DNA of 64,000 nucleotides. Source: Xanthostigma xanthostigma (Eukaryota > Arthropoda > Insecta > Raphidioptera > Raphidiidae). The notes beneath the pieces are model-generated. The model ran no database searches and was not told where the DNA came from. It saw nothing but the letters and a program-made list of their open reading frames with translations. Each line of letters begins with the position of its first letter. The stretch's first letter is position 1. Location: the NCBI GenBank assembly GCA_963575645.1, contig OY754469.1:10000001-10064000 (forward strand). Reading direction: 5' to 3'. A program made the position numbers and the translations under genes. This document shows positions 11,466 through 23,036 of the stretch, piece after piece.

Positions 11466-11512
11466 TAGATACCTGAAGAAGTCGGAATCAAACCGACGAA
11501 ACGTCGTGTATA
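11466..11512 (+). ncRNA. Hammerhead-ribozyme-like motif (Penelope-type)
   Basis: CTGAAGA (11473-11479, fits core CUGANGA) is followed by a 5-bp stem II GTCGG/CCGAC (11481-11485 / 11493-11497), then GAAA (11498-11501) and CGTC (11502-11505). The flanks ATAC and GTGT can form a short stem I. This order is that of minimal type I hammerheads with a very short, palindromic ACGT stem III, as described for Penelope-like elements. Self-cleavage is inferred, not shown. Confidence 0.65.
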
Positions 11513-12785
11513 TATGAATAAATAGTCAAAACAAATTGGCTGTGGTCTTTTCACCTGATTAAAATTTCCCGTTTAGTATAGTGGAGTTTAGATTCAAAAT
11601 TTTAAAAGCACAATTTGGATTGCTCTTAAAATTGTATCATGTAGAGAAATTCTGAATTAATTTTTCATTCTTTAAATTAAAGCTTTACGATTAATAATTT
11701 TACTAAAGCTGTTTATTATTATTATTACAAGAACAAAAGTGTTGACACTAAATCCCAGAAAACATACAGGTAATTTTTTTAAAGATTAAACGCACTTAGT
11801 TTTAGTGGCTTCACCTTATCAATACTCTACAGTCTACCGTGTTATTAAATTGTAGTCAACTAATTTATTAAAGTTGAATTTACTTTTTTATTTCTTGTAA
11901 CATAAAAAATGAAAAATCATGATGACGTGGACTTTAAACCTTATTATTCCAAAAATATTTATACTCTATTAATACAAAACTGTTTGGATTCATCATATCA
12001 ACTATTTTAACATCATTTTCACGTCATTATAGTAATGCAGCTATGGTCATATCTTCGGTTAGATTTCGAAAAAAACAACTTTTTTAAAACCAGTCCTTTT
12101 TTAAAGTCTGTTAAAAATTAGTGGTAAGCTATATGTATTTGTGCCTGTGGTAAATCGCCGCATAGGCTTTAAGGCTTTAATCTTGCAGTCACCTAAACAA
12201 AACCAAAAAAAGAAACAAGATTTTTTTGACGTTGATTAGAAGTTTCTCAAGGACACGTTCCGCTTGGACACTCAAAATAAAGAAAATGCCACCGGTTTGT
12301 GCCACTGAACTATTTGCTGATTTTCGTGTCTCAAATCTTTCTTAGAATCAAAATAAAATAGAAAGAAGACAACACAACAAAAACTGATGTATTTGATGAG
12401 AATGAAATGTGTTCAATTTGGGAATCCCAATGAATTAAAAACGAAGCTGAAAAATGACTTCTGTTAGTAAACATTCTCACCTTATGTAAGTTACAGATCA
12501 TTAATAATTAATTAATATAATTAATACAGAATATATACCTTATTGTAATTACTAATTAGTCATCACTGAATAAACATACGTGTTATGTTTTATTTTAAAC
12601 GTGTTATAGTCTGTCAACAGTAATTATTATTGTCGGTGTTTAAAGTAAGTACAGCACAATCAACTGTAATTTACTGAATATAAAAAATAACCACAAAAAC
12701 ACCAAACCACTAGACACTTTTTCGGGCCAATTAAGTATAGCCAATTATGACAACATCTTTGTCAAATCATACGCCGAGAAAAAAG
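11513..12785. other. Nothing recognised
   Basis: The stretch is AT-rich. The first about 100 bp may belong to the Penelope-like fragment carrying the ribozyme motif. No coding motif was found. Confidence 0.4.
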
Positions 12786-13126
12786 TCTTTATCTAATGTG
12801 TGCTTTTTAGGCGCGACCCAAGCTTTAGCTGGAAGCGCCTATATTTGTCTGTGAATCTGTGTCGCGCTTTTTTGTGTCACGCGTACAGCCCAAACGCCTT
12901 AACCTATTTTAAAAAACTTTTTTTTGTTCGGTTCTTCTCCGCGTAACTTAGCTCGTAACGTCGGCCGATTTTTTAATTTTGACCCCAGAGGGGAGCAATA
13001 AGGAAAAAACGAAGTTTTTCGTTTATAACTTGCTCAATTTAAATCAGATCGGTTCGAAACCTGTCTTAAACGAAAGAGGAGAAAATTTTACATAAATTTC
13101 GTACAGCAGAATACGCCCAAACAGTT
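12786..13126. repeat. Dispersed repeat, block shared with 4020-4125
   Basis: The segment at about 13030-13126 (AATTTAAATCAGATCGGTT and the following 80 bases) is closely similar to 4025-4125. The upstream part holds GTGTCACGCGTACAGCCC, a phrase resembling 22060-22085. It is a repeat of unknown class abutting the GACGTGATAACG element. Confidence 0.5.
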
Positions 13127-13391
13127 TTTTTTTTGACGTGATAACGTCTTATAAATTGATGAAACACCGGCTGCATGCACGAAAAAGTGTAACGTTCCGA
13201 AAAGTGTCACGTTCCGTCTGACCCTGTGCGTGCAAGCGAGAGCGCAGTATAAGCGATAGAGAGTCGGTAAAAATATAGTTTGACAGCTACTAAAATTTAG
13301 GTTATGTATTATTAAATATGATATTCGAGCGGAATACGTTATCACGTAAAACTATCGTCCGTAAACCGACTTTACAGACAACCAATTTTTT
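13125..13391. mobile_element. GACGTGATAACG-family repeat, copy 3
   Basis: It has the same two ends as copy 1 (TTTTTGACGTGATAACGTC, and the ACTATCGTCCGTAAACCGAC tail). The centre contains GTGCAAGCGAGAGCGC, shared with the copy at 19230-19490. Confidence 0.7.
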
Positions 13392-14462
13392 TAATAATTA
13401 ATGTCTTCACACTAATACAAAGGTTCCAATGTTCCATTCTACCCTAAGGAATCCAACTGTCATTTAATCCAATCTTCGATTATCGATATCCATTGACAAA
13501 ACTTATCTTTTTTCTGATTCTTTAAGCATTGTATATTAAAATTAATGTATAGAAAAAATGCTAAACTGTTCTAACGTTTTATTCGGAGCCGGTAGCAGTG
13601 GGGGATGATAAAAATGTATCGATGCAAAAACTATAAAGCACACGCTTTGAAATAAGCTGCGAGCCATTAAAATCGAATCATTTTTCTAGAAGATACAACG
13701 GTTCAAAAATGTTTGAATGTTTCTAATACAACTGAATTTAGGGTATAGTATAAATTAGTAGTAGAACTAGTTGTAGACGCTAATGACTGTCGAGAGTCTA
13801 TAAACTACAATTTATCTTTTTAAAGTGTTGGTGCTTAAAATGGTAAGGCACATACTACAATTATTTTTGGAAGACTACAGTGTACAGACAATACCCAATG
13901 TATCATTTTATATCCGTTTTCGTAATTTATTCTTTCTGTATTCTGTTTCAATGGCACTGGTAATTATTTACAATTAATATTTTAATAAAAGTTTCTACAT
14001 TTTAAGGGTAGAACTTTTAATATATTATTGTATTCAAAATGGAACGTCCAAGATCAACAAAAACTTTCAATTGACATTAAATTATTTTTAGCGGAAAATA
14101 AATTAATCACATTTTCAATTTATTATTTCTAAAAAAAAAAATTGAAAATGGTGTTTCACCAGTTCTCGAATAAAGATAAACTAAATCAAAGAATAAGATT
14201 GACTTTATCTTGCATATTATGCATAAATTGGGATTATTCCATTGACTTGTCAAAATGTGAAACAAGCGGAAAGATTGAAATCAAAGTCGAAAAGAAGACG
14301 GTTTGGTTAAAACACTTTACTTCCTTAATATAGGACTGTCCAGGTCCGCATTAGTATGCAAAATTACAAAGAAATAGATCAAGTAGAAATTGTTCAAAAT
14401 CGACTTAAGATTTAACCCAAACTGACTGACTGGAAAACATGTGAAGTTGAATGAAAGCTTGT
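13392..14462. other. Nothing recognised
   Basis: AT-rich DNA with no supportable gene or bounded repeat. Confidence 0.5.
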
Positions 14463-14998
14463 AAAAAATATTTTTAACAAAAAAATTGAACCGACTTCAA
14501 AATATGCACTAAAAAGTAAAAAATAATAATTATTGTTATTTTTAGAGTCGGTGTCACATCGGAATTGGAAAATATAGCAATTTAAATCTTACATGTCTCT
14601 AGTTCTCGGAATAGATTTCATTTTGGCTGACACCGGCTCCAAAAATAACAATAATTATTATTTTTTACTTTTTAGTGCATATTTTGAAGTCGGTTCAATT
14701 TTTTTGTTAAAAATATTTTATTTTTCTCTTTTTATTGTTAGATAAAGTGTTGCAATTGGTAGGCCAAATATGCGTGCCTTTGAAATTTGAAAGTTTCCCT
14801 TGATTTCTCCGGATACCACCATCAGATCCTGACTTGGTTCCGATGGAACCACCTCGGAAGTGCACTCTTTCGATTAAAAAAAAAATTTTGGAAATCGGTT
14901 CATAATTGACGGAGAAATCGGTGAACATACATAAAAAAATATACAGTCGAACATAGAACCCCCTCCTTTTTTGAAGTCGGTTAAAAATAGGTTTAGTT
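14463..14998. mobile_element. GAACCGACTTCAAAA repeat, copy 1 (hairpin-bearing)
   Basis: The ends are TTGAACCGACTTCAAAA and, inverted, TTTTTTGAAGTCGGTTAAAA. The left half folds back on itself: 14463-14560 pairs with about 14610-14715. A second copy with the same internal order is at 47424-47941. It does not encode a recognisable protein. Confidence 0.7.
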
Positions 14999-15495
14999 TG
15001 TGCACGTCATTAGAGCATAATTTATGGGTTACGCCGCTGTGCAGAAGGAACTATAATTATCAGTTTATAGCCACTTAGACATTGTATTACAATAGGAAAT
15101 AAAACAGATTATCACAAATACTTAGTACGTAGTTGGGATAATGCGAACCTCGCTGTCAGTTCCGGTTTCAAATATTAAGCTTAAGTTATGCTAACGCTTA
15201 GTTTATACTGTTACAGAATTTTAACATCTTAAAATATTTTATTTTAATAGCTGCAGTCGCAGTTACAAATATAATGAATTTCCTCGAACTCTCCAACCTG
15301 AAAAATAAAATATTTTAATTTAACCTATCTATTCTATTATATTATTTCCAATTAATTATTATATGTACTTATTATTATTATACTTACCTTCATATTTTTT
15401 ATTTTTAGTTCAGTGAAAATAGCCTTAGTTGCTGCACACTGTTTTTTTAATAAAAAAAAAATAGCTGCAGTGAACAATTATTATTGCAATTATTA
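14999..15495. other. Nothing recognised
   Basis: AT-rich DNA with no feature that I can support. Confidence 0.5.
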
Positions 15496-15904
15496 TCACT
15501 GCTTGTTATAAAACAAGGTCCTCCCGCCGCGTCTGTCTGTCTGTCTGAACGCGATACACTCAAAAACTACCGAACGGATTTGCATACGGGTTTCAACAAT
15601 GGACGGAGTGATTCAAGAGAAATGTTTATGTGTATAATTCATTAATGTTTTCTGTAAATTGGTTGAAATATGACGATGATTGTTGAAGATGTCGGAAAAA
15701 ATCAAGCCGACTGGGAGCTTGCATCGAAAACGCTGCCAAATCCCTTTGAGATATAATGAAACAATGTATATGGTGGAATTGTTTCTCTTTTATAGGTCTA
15801 CAGAAAAGTCCGCGATGGCATGTATCTCTCTTTTAAGGATAGCTTACTTTATCAATTTTAATGTAGCAATTTACAAATTCGAGCGAACCTGACCGGGACG
15901 CTAG
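15496..15904 (+). mobile_element. Non-autonomous Helitron A
   Basis: It starts TCACTGCTTGTTATAAAACA, carries the GTCTGTCTGTCTGTCTGAAC tract common in such elements, and ends GACCGGGACGCTAG followed by T, the Helitron 3' rule (CTRR|T). There is no Rep/helicase coding. Confidence 0.75.
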
Positions 15905-15911
15905 TACCTAA

Positions 15912-16572
15912 TCTAATATATAAAATACTCGTGTCACAGTTTTCGTTGCCATACTCCTCCGAAACGGCTTGACCGATTTTGATGAAATTTTTTGTGCTTA
16001 TCCGGTATCTATGAGAATCGACCAACATCTATTTTTCATCCCCCTAAATGTTAGGGGTAGTCCACCCCTAATTTTTTTTTTTATTTTTTAGACAAAATTT
16101 TTAATTTCTATTTTTTTATGATACAACATACAAAAATACATACAATCCTCAATTTTCACCCTTCTACGACCAACCCTTATTTTTTAATAGCCATTTTAGT
16201 AATTTAATCATTTTTCCTCTCCGGTCGAAAACTGATCAATCGTCATTTAATTAGTTATCCCCGCCAGATGTCTACAGGTGTCACTTCGCCAACATCTATT
16301 TTTCATCCCCCTAAATGTTAGGGGTAGTCCACCTCTAAATTTTTTTTCTTCCTTCCCCATTCGTTCTTTTGCACCGGGCACGACGGCGCAGCCGGAGTGT
16401 TCGACATACACACATATACGTCCATGTATATTTTAAAATAAATAAAATAGATAGATAGATGTTCCAATTAAATTGTTTTATTATTTCACTTTATACGTAG
16501 CGAAGCACGTACAGGGCCGCTATATATATATATTATACTGTTAGGCGGTACGAAGTTCGCCGGGTCCGCTAG
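15912..16572 (+). mobile_element. Non-autonomous Helitron B
   Basis: The 5' end is TCTAATATATAAAATACTCG and the 3' end is TTCGCCGGGTCCGCTAG, followed by T. Internal phrases (CTCCTCCGAAACGGCTTGAC; CCATTCGTTCTTTTGCACC) occur in the same order as in a widespread insect Helitron family. It contains a duplicated segment (CCCCCTAAATGTTAGGGGTA at about 16040 and 16308) and a short GATA microsatellite near 16449. It lies 7 bp from Helitron A, in the same orientation. Confidence 0.85.
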
Positions 16573-17628
16573 TAATTAATAAAAGAATGGTATTAATATA
16601 TTGATTCCCGTGTTCCAAAATCATCGTTTTTTTGGAAGCTTTTTTTTAACACTTTGTACTGTAAATGTAACGCTTAACAATGTCCCAAAATCAGATTTTT
16701 TTTGATAAAAAGCTGAAACAATACATAATATAAGTAGTTCAATATTCTATAAATGACTTGCTAATTGCTATCAGATTAATAATTATTTTAAAATGTTTTA
16801 ACTGTGTAGGTACTGATAGTTTTATATCCATTTTGTATAATGGCGCAACAAATAAACATTTATTATTATTTTCGGTAAGTGCAGAGTATGTCTTTTTAGT
16901 AAAGGACGATGCTCCAACGGTTGCAAAAGATCTTCTTTAGTTTTGTTCTGAACAATAATCGTGAGTCATTTGTGCAGAAGAAAATGTGTCCTTCTTTATA
17001 TTATGTCCTTCACGGTCATTTCCCAATTGCAAGAAATTGACCGGACATACGCCGAGGGTTATGACATTTCAAAACAAATTAATCGATTTAGATTTAAATT
17101 AAATGGTTGACTAGTTAATTATTGAAACCAGCATAGCGGATTCAAACCACTGATCTTCAAAGATCACTTATTTTTTACAAGGTTTTTCCACTGTCTCATT
17201 ACTATATTATGCACGTTCTATAGGAAAATGTCGCCATTTTTAAACTGAAACCTCAGTTGGGTACATTGTTGAAATTTCCCATCAATATTAATAAAAAAAA
17301 CTGTAAAGAGAGGTTATGTGTACCTGTCTGTACCACCAACTTGTTTAAACTCCTAATCCGATTTCTATGAAAAGTACACGTTCCTCAACTGAAAGGGTAG
17401 AATACTTTATATTCGGATCCGATACAAATAAAAGTATTTTTTAGACAACTTAACTGTTTTACAGTAAAATTCGGTACACCTAAATTATGACGCCTCCATA
17501 CTCAAAGGGTAGAACTTTATATACACTTTCATCCAAACATTTCCGGTGGATTTTGGCAGAATCTTTTGAATGATTTATTGATTATCAATAACGTTCATAC
17601 TTAAAAATTTAATGAATTATTTAACAAA
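16573..17628. other. Nothing recognised apart from repeat-like phrases
   Basis: The segment at about 17310-17540 has two similar phrases (AAAGGGTAGAATACTTTATA and CAAAGGGTAGAACTTTATA) that look like a degraded dispersed repeat. No gene is seen. Confidence 0.4.
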
Positions 17629-17636
17629 TTGGCAAC

Positions 17637-18167
17637 TAATGATGTGCCGGATCGTTAAAAATGTATATCTGCGGATACGGATCTGAATACGGATATTTGG
17701 TTTCAAGATCCGCGGATACGGATACGGATCTTAACTTTCTTAGAGTACGCGGCGGTAAATATTGCACATCGACCTTTGGAAAAAGACTATCTGTTATGGG
17801 AAAAAGTTATTGACCTCTTTAAGAGTTAACTCTCATAACAGATAGTCTCTTTCCAAAGATCGATGTGCAATATCTGAATATAAAGATTGTTTTTTAGTAT
17901 CTTTACGTTATGTACTATTGGTATGATACTCACAACGATAAATGTTTGCAATATAAAGGTGCCAAATACGATTTTAAAAAATAAAAAATAATCTGAATGG
18001 AATTTAACAGTTTTTCATTATTTACTTAATCACCTTTATATGTATAAAATTTGATCTATGAATTGAAAATTAATAAGGTAAAAGATCCGCCAAAAATTAA
18101 CGGATACGGATACGGATCTTTCTTCTCCCTCGGATATCCGCGGATACGGATATCCGGCACATCACTA
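17637..18167. mobile_element. hAT element with CGGATACGGAT subterminal repeats
   Basis: The inverted ends TARTGATGTGCCGGAT are bordered by the exact octamer TTGGCAAC at 17629-17636 and 18168-18175. Both subterminal regions carry repeated CGGATACGGATAC motifs. The middle has a hairpin (about 17758-17808 against 17835-17872). The 531-bp copy is non-coding. A fragment in the opposite orientation is at 43531-43768. Confidence 0.9.
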
Positions 18168-18175
18168 TTGGCAAC

Positions 18176-19229
18176 CACTAGTAATAATAAAAACGCGTAG
18201 AAATATGATTATTTTTATTTTAAAGTTCTTGGAAGACTCGTTACGATATATTTAAGCGACAGTGTTAATGTTTGTACTCAGCAACAAGTATTACTGTAGT
18301 AAGAAAAGAGTTGTCTATCTGTTGAACAATTAACGGAAACAACGTTGGTTATCATAATTGTTAGCTCAAAATACAGTCATGAATCTACTTGAAGTATCTG
18401 ATTGATACAGCATGGTGCTATTACTTTACAACTAAGGATTTAGATGAAAAAACATTGTTTTTGGTTATTTTAAACTAGACCTGTGGTCCTGGGAAGTATT
18501 TAATTATTCTGAATTGTGTTACTGTATTTAGTATTCGAATATTTTTAAAAACGAATTTAGTATTCGAATACATGAAGAACTAATAATAATCAAGTGTTCG
18601 AATACATTTTGTTTGCACGATGTAGTATTCGAACATTGTTTTAATGATCAGCTTAAGTTTTAATTCTTTTAAACGTATCTTTTATTTCGGTATGCAGTTC
18701 GCAATAGGTAACTGATGTACAAGTTGCCTACTAAACATTAATTTTATGCTTGACCGCGTGTTAAAATGTAAATTAAAGGTCAAAACGCCTATAACAAGGA
18801 TAATAAGATGATTTTTTATTATTTACAATGTCAGTTATATTTTTAGAATTGATATTTTATAATCGCATATTGCTTGGTTTTTCTAAAATGTGGGATTTAC
18901 TTTGGGAATCGGAGGTTCGTTGTCTCTACATGCATTGAAGTCGCAACACTAAAATGTTACGATCAATGCGATTTTCAGTACGGATCAGAACCATAGGGAA
19001 ATGTGAACAAGTGTCCAGGGTGCCGAAATTTAAGGGACATTGAAATTCCAAATTTCGGTTACTCCTTTGAGAAAAAGATATATCTAGAACTTTCATTTTG
19101 ATGTCAGTATTCTCAAATGAAGTTTTTCCGCCTGGCGTAGATTGATGACCCAAAAGCAAAAATGTGATATTTTGGGGAATATATTTTTTTTCTGGATTCA
19201 CTCATATATAGAGTGAAAAGTGTAGGTAC
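18176..19229. other. Nothing recognised apart from a GTATTCGAA motif cluster
   Basis: Between 18530 and 18640 the phrase TAGTATTCGAA recurs three or four times, probably a short degenerate tandem repeat. No gene is recognised. Confidence 0.4.
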
Positions 19230-19490
19230 TCATTTTTTGACGTGATAACGTCTTATAAATTGATGAAACACCGGCTGCACACACGAAAAAGTGTCACGTT
19301 CCGCCTGAGCCTGAACGTGCAAGCGAGAGCGCGGTATAAACGATAGAGAGGCACGATCGACCCAAGCGTCGGCTTGTACGCATTTCTCTCTCTTCTCGCG
19401 TGACGTCAGAGAGTTCATCAATGTTTCTTTATGACGTTATCACGTAAAACTATCGTCCGTAAACCGACTTTACAGACAACCAATTTTTTT
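19230..19490. mobile_element. GACGTGATAACG-family repeat, copy 4
   Basis: It starts TTTTTTGACGTGATAACGTC and ends with ACTATCGTCCGTAAACCGAC and GACAACCAATTTTTTT. CTCA precedes and follows it, a possible 4-bp target duplication. The centre contains the GC-rich GTGCAAGCGAGAGCGC block also found in copy 3. Confidence 0.75.
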
Positions 19491-20648
19491 CTCACTTACC
19501 CCATTCAGTGGTTAAAACAGATGTTAAACATCGATGCTGTCGATCATTGCCTTGCGGTGAATTCTGCTCGCTTCGCGTACTCCTCTTCCACGCATGACTG
19601 TTTGTTAATTGATTTTAACGAAATTTGGTTCAAATATTGAAATACATCACCGCACGAAGCCTATTTAAAATGAGCCCAATCGGGCCACTTTAAGGGTGGG
19701 TTTTAAGGATTTAAAAAAATTCAGAATCTTTTTAAAATTGAAATTTAACCCACTAGTAAAGATTAAAATGTGCTACCAAAATTTTATTAAAATCAATCCG
19801 ACAATGCCGGACTTACAAATTTTATGAAAACGTTAGTTTGTAGATATGGATTTACTTAGTGAAAGGTGAATTTCATTTGAAAAATTGATAATAATATTGA
19901 TATTAAAAAAATATATATTTTTAGTAGATGTATTAAGGGGTTAAATTTTTTTATTTCGCCCAAAAACATAAAAATTAAGTTCACATAATAAAGCCACACT
20001 GTCTGTGTTAGCAAATGCACTATATTTTCCGGCCGGGTTTGGCACTGCGACCCGAGTTTTTTTTATTTCACATTAAACATTCAGGATTGTTACCCCCTAC
20101 TAAACCAGTGGTAGTATTAAATTTTAATTATTATTAATATTCAAAATTCATCGTACTGGGAAGAAGCTGATCAGGTGGATCTCGATGGTCTAATACACGA
20201 CCCATCTCACCGTTTGTTTTCAAAACTGTCATTTAAAACATTTTAACCTACATTAATTTGACATTATTTTCTTATCAAAATCTATTTTAATTTAACTAAT
20301 TCCTCTCATAAACGTGTCTTATTTGCTTATCATAAAAGAATTAACGTTTTTAATTAATGTACAACTTTACAGTTCTGTGTGTAAATTGACAGGTGTTTCA
20401 ATTTTTGTGTTAGAAAAGTTTAATTATTGTATATCCTTCAAATAAACAAATTAATAATTTTGTTTCTTGTCATGACATATTTCTTTTACTTTCTAATTAA
20501 TAATAATAATGTATTCTCTTAGAGTTTCGGTATAATGTATACCAAATTTTATCACAATCGGTTCTTTTTGATTCTTATGAAAAAAATAGTTTTCTTAAAA
20601 TTTTACTTCATCCAAAATTTTGACAATTTGGTTAATGAATATATTATA
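19491..20648. other. Nothing recognised
   Basis: AT-rich DNA with scattered repeat-like phrases. No supportable gene. Confidence 0.5.
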
Positions 20649-21117
20649 CAGGGTGAGTTTTAAGTTGATGCTTTTTTTTACAGCGTTTAAAAATCAAATA
20701 GACGTGCAAATATTTCAAATAGTTTGTTTATCAAAACTCAAAAATAAGAGAGAAACAGCCTTTCGAAGTTTAAATAAATTTTATTAAATTTTCTTTAATT
20801 TTGAGGTCGGTCCTGTGGTTATATTATGTCACTATGGAAATATGTTATTATTATCAAAAATAATTGAGGCACACACAATTCTCTCAAAAACAGAACAATA
20901 CACATACTTGATAATAACAACTTATTTCCATAGTGACATAATATAACCCCAGGACCGACCTCAAAATTAAAGAAAATTTAATAAAATTTATTTAAACTTC
21001 GAAAGGCTGTTTCTCTCTTATTTTTGAGTTTTGATAAAAAAACTATTTGAAATATTTGCTCGTCTATTTGATTTTTACACGCTGTAAAAAAAAAGCATCA
21101 ACTTAAAACTCACCCTG
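20649..21117. mobile_element. Foldback mariner-like MITE (CAGGGTGAG ends, TA target)
   Basis: About 210-bp inverted arms begin CAGGGTGAGTTTTAAGTTG and leave a central loop near 20860-20900. The element is flanked by TA on both sides. The arms are nearly identical; there is no coding capacity. Confidence 0.85.
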
Positions 21118-22519
21118 TATATTATGAGTTTTATTGTATGTGGATATAATTTTTGGGGCTATATTTTATTTGTAAAAACATGTGTTAATTTTTCGTGAAA
21201 AATTCTTTGTTCTAAAATTTGTCACCATTTGGTTCCTGCATAAAATATTTGTAAGTATGAATAATTTTTGGTGCTCATTTCATCTTTTCTTGTTTTTTGT
21301 AAAAAAAATATAATTTTTTCAAAATTTTGGCTTGTTCAAAAACTTCGGAATTGACCCGTTCGGTCGACGCGTAAATATGCGTTTCGTTGTGTGGATCATT
21401 TTTGGGGTATTAATAGGTTAAAAAGACTTTCGTTTCTGCGTGTATCCCCACCACCCCCGCAAATGATTAAGAATACTCAGCTTCTGTTGTAGTGACTTAG
21501 GTATATGACGATTTTCCGCTTGAGCAAGTTTACAATATTGTTTAGTTTGATTTCATTATTTTCAAGCTCAGTGTTAATTTCAAGATCGAGCGATTAAGTT
21601 CAATTTTTACGGTGGCGTACGAAACTTCGACGCACAGTTCAAAATTATTCGTTTTCTCGATTCTTGAAGATTTTATTACTTTTGATTTTCGGTAATTATT
21701 TTTGGGTGAATTTTTTTTAAGCACAAAGAATTTTTTTTTCAATGTAAGTGCTTTTTAATAAAAATGTAATTTTCTGTGAATAAAATATAAAGAAATAGTT
21801 CAGAATATTTAAAATAATAACACTGTGATGAAATATATATTTAAAAATTATTTTAATTTAATTTTTGTTTTTATTTGAGGAAGTTGTAATTAAGTAACGA
21901 AACGTTCAACGTCAAAATAATTCAGTGCTAATTCTTTTTTGAATTTTGTCTAGTTCTCGGGGTTTTTCATAATTTCCTTGTTTTAAATTTTTTATGAGTT
22001 TCAAATCGTGAGTATTTTAATCGTTATTATGTCATGAATATGCAATAAACTTTGTGTCTGTATCACGCGTACGGTCCAGCACGGCTGAACCGATTAAAAA
22101 AAAAACTGTTCAAATCCTTGCGCGGTCCGCGATTTTTTACTTATGTGACATTATTTATTTGTTAGAAAAAAAGATAAATTGACTTATTTTGAGAGACACG
22201 TAAAAATTATTTAAATAAAGTAGGTACCTACCTTTACTTACCTTGGACTTGATATATACAACAAAATAAACTGGACTACTCTTTTTTTGCCTTGCATTTA
22301 AATAAATAATGATTGTTATGCTAAAAATAATTAAATGCATACATTATAGTCTTTTTTATCACTTTAATTTGTATAATGACAACTTTAGTTATTACAAATA
22401 AATCTTCTATTAAAACCGATAAACGAAATAAACTATATAAAAAGGGCTTGAATTTAATAATTTGTCTTTTATTGTTTCTTAGATAATTTGCAACCAATTC
22501 TTGACATAATAATAATAAT
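21118..22519. repeat. AT-rich stretch with repeat remnants
   Basis: At 21874-21912 there is a weak hammerhead-like motif (TTGAGGA, a GTT/AAC-closed hairpin, GAAACGTT). At 22040-22125 a phrase typical of dispersed insect repeats occurs (TATCACGCGTACGGTCCAGC). No gene is recognised. Confidence 0.4.
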
Positions 22520-22576
22520 AAATTATAAGATTTATTACGGGTATGTGGACAAATCTAAGACGTTAAATGATTGTGA

Positions 22577-22622
22577 AATTTGCAACGTTTCGTATTTTTA
22601 TTAATACATCTTCAGGCAACTG
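22577..22622 (-). ncRNA. Hammerhead-ribozyme-like motif, minus strand
   Basis: On the minus strand the order is TTGC, CTGAAGA, a stem GTATT/AATAC with loop AATAAA, GAAA, CGTT and then GCAA. TTGC and GCAA form a perfect 4-bp stem I. All conserved core positions fit a type I hammerhead with a GUU cleavage triplet. Confidence 0.65.
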
Positions 22623-22878
22623 AAACAATTACAATGAAACATAGTATATTATTATGAATAATTATAAACATTAAAATCTGTAACAAACCTTTACAGCTTT
22701 AACGATATGTCAAATAAACAATATACTAATCCCCACATGTTGATTGAAACTCATTTATTGCTAATAATTTGTTAGTATATTGTTTATTTGACATATCGTT
22801 AAAGCTGTAAAGGTTTGTTACAGATTTTAATGTTTATAATTATTCATAATAATATACTGTTTCATTGTAATTGTTTCA

Positions 22879-22920
22879 GTTGCCTGAAGATGCAATTAAT
22901 AAAAATACGAAACGTTGCTT
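22879..22920 (+). ncRNA. Hammerhead-ribozyme-like motif, plus strand
   Basis: This is the partner of the minus-strand motif in the other palindrome arm: TTGC, CTGAAGA (22883-22889), GAAA (22909-22912), CGTT and GC. Substitutions (GCAATT for GTATT) weaken stem II, so this copy is likely less active or dead. Confidence 0.5.
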
Positions 22921-23036
22921 TCACAATCATTTAACGTGTTAGATTTGTCCACATACCCGTAATAAATCTTATAATTGAATAATATTGGACGTTAATAATG
23001 AATAATAATATAATAAACTTGTTTTGCAAGACTACA

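Larger units (their letters stand above)
22520..22977. mobile_element. Penelope-like foldback with two hammerhead motifs
   Basis: Two arms of about 200 bp in inverted orientation (outer ends AATTATAAGATTTATTACGG and its complement) surround a loop near 22735-22765. Each arm carries a hammerhead-like core, one per strand. This is compatible with two inverted, truncated ends of the same retroelement; no reverse-transcriptase coding is present. Confidence 0.65.

Noticed and set aside
19230..19421. Minus-strand frame in the GACGTGATAACG copy
   Set aside because: Non-coding repeat; sister copies do not keep the frame.
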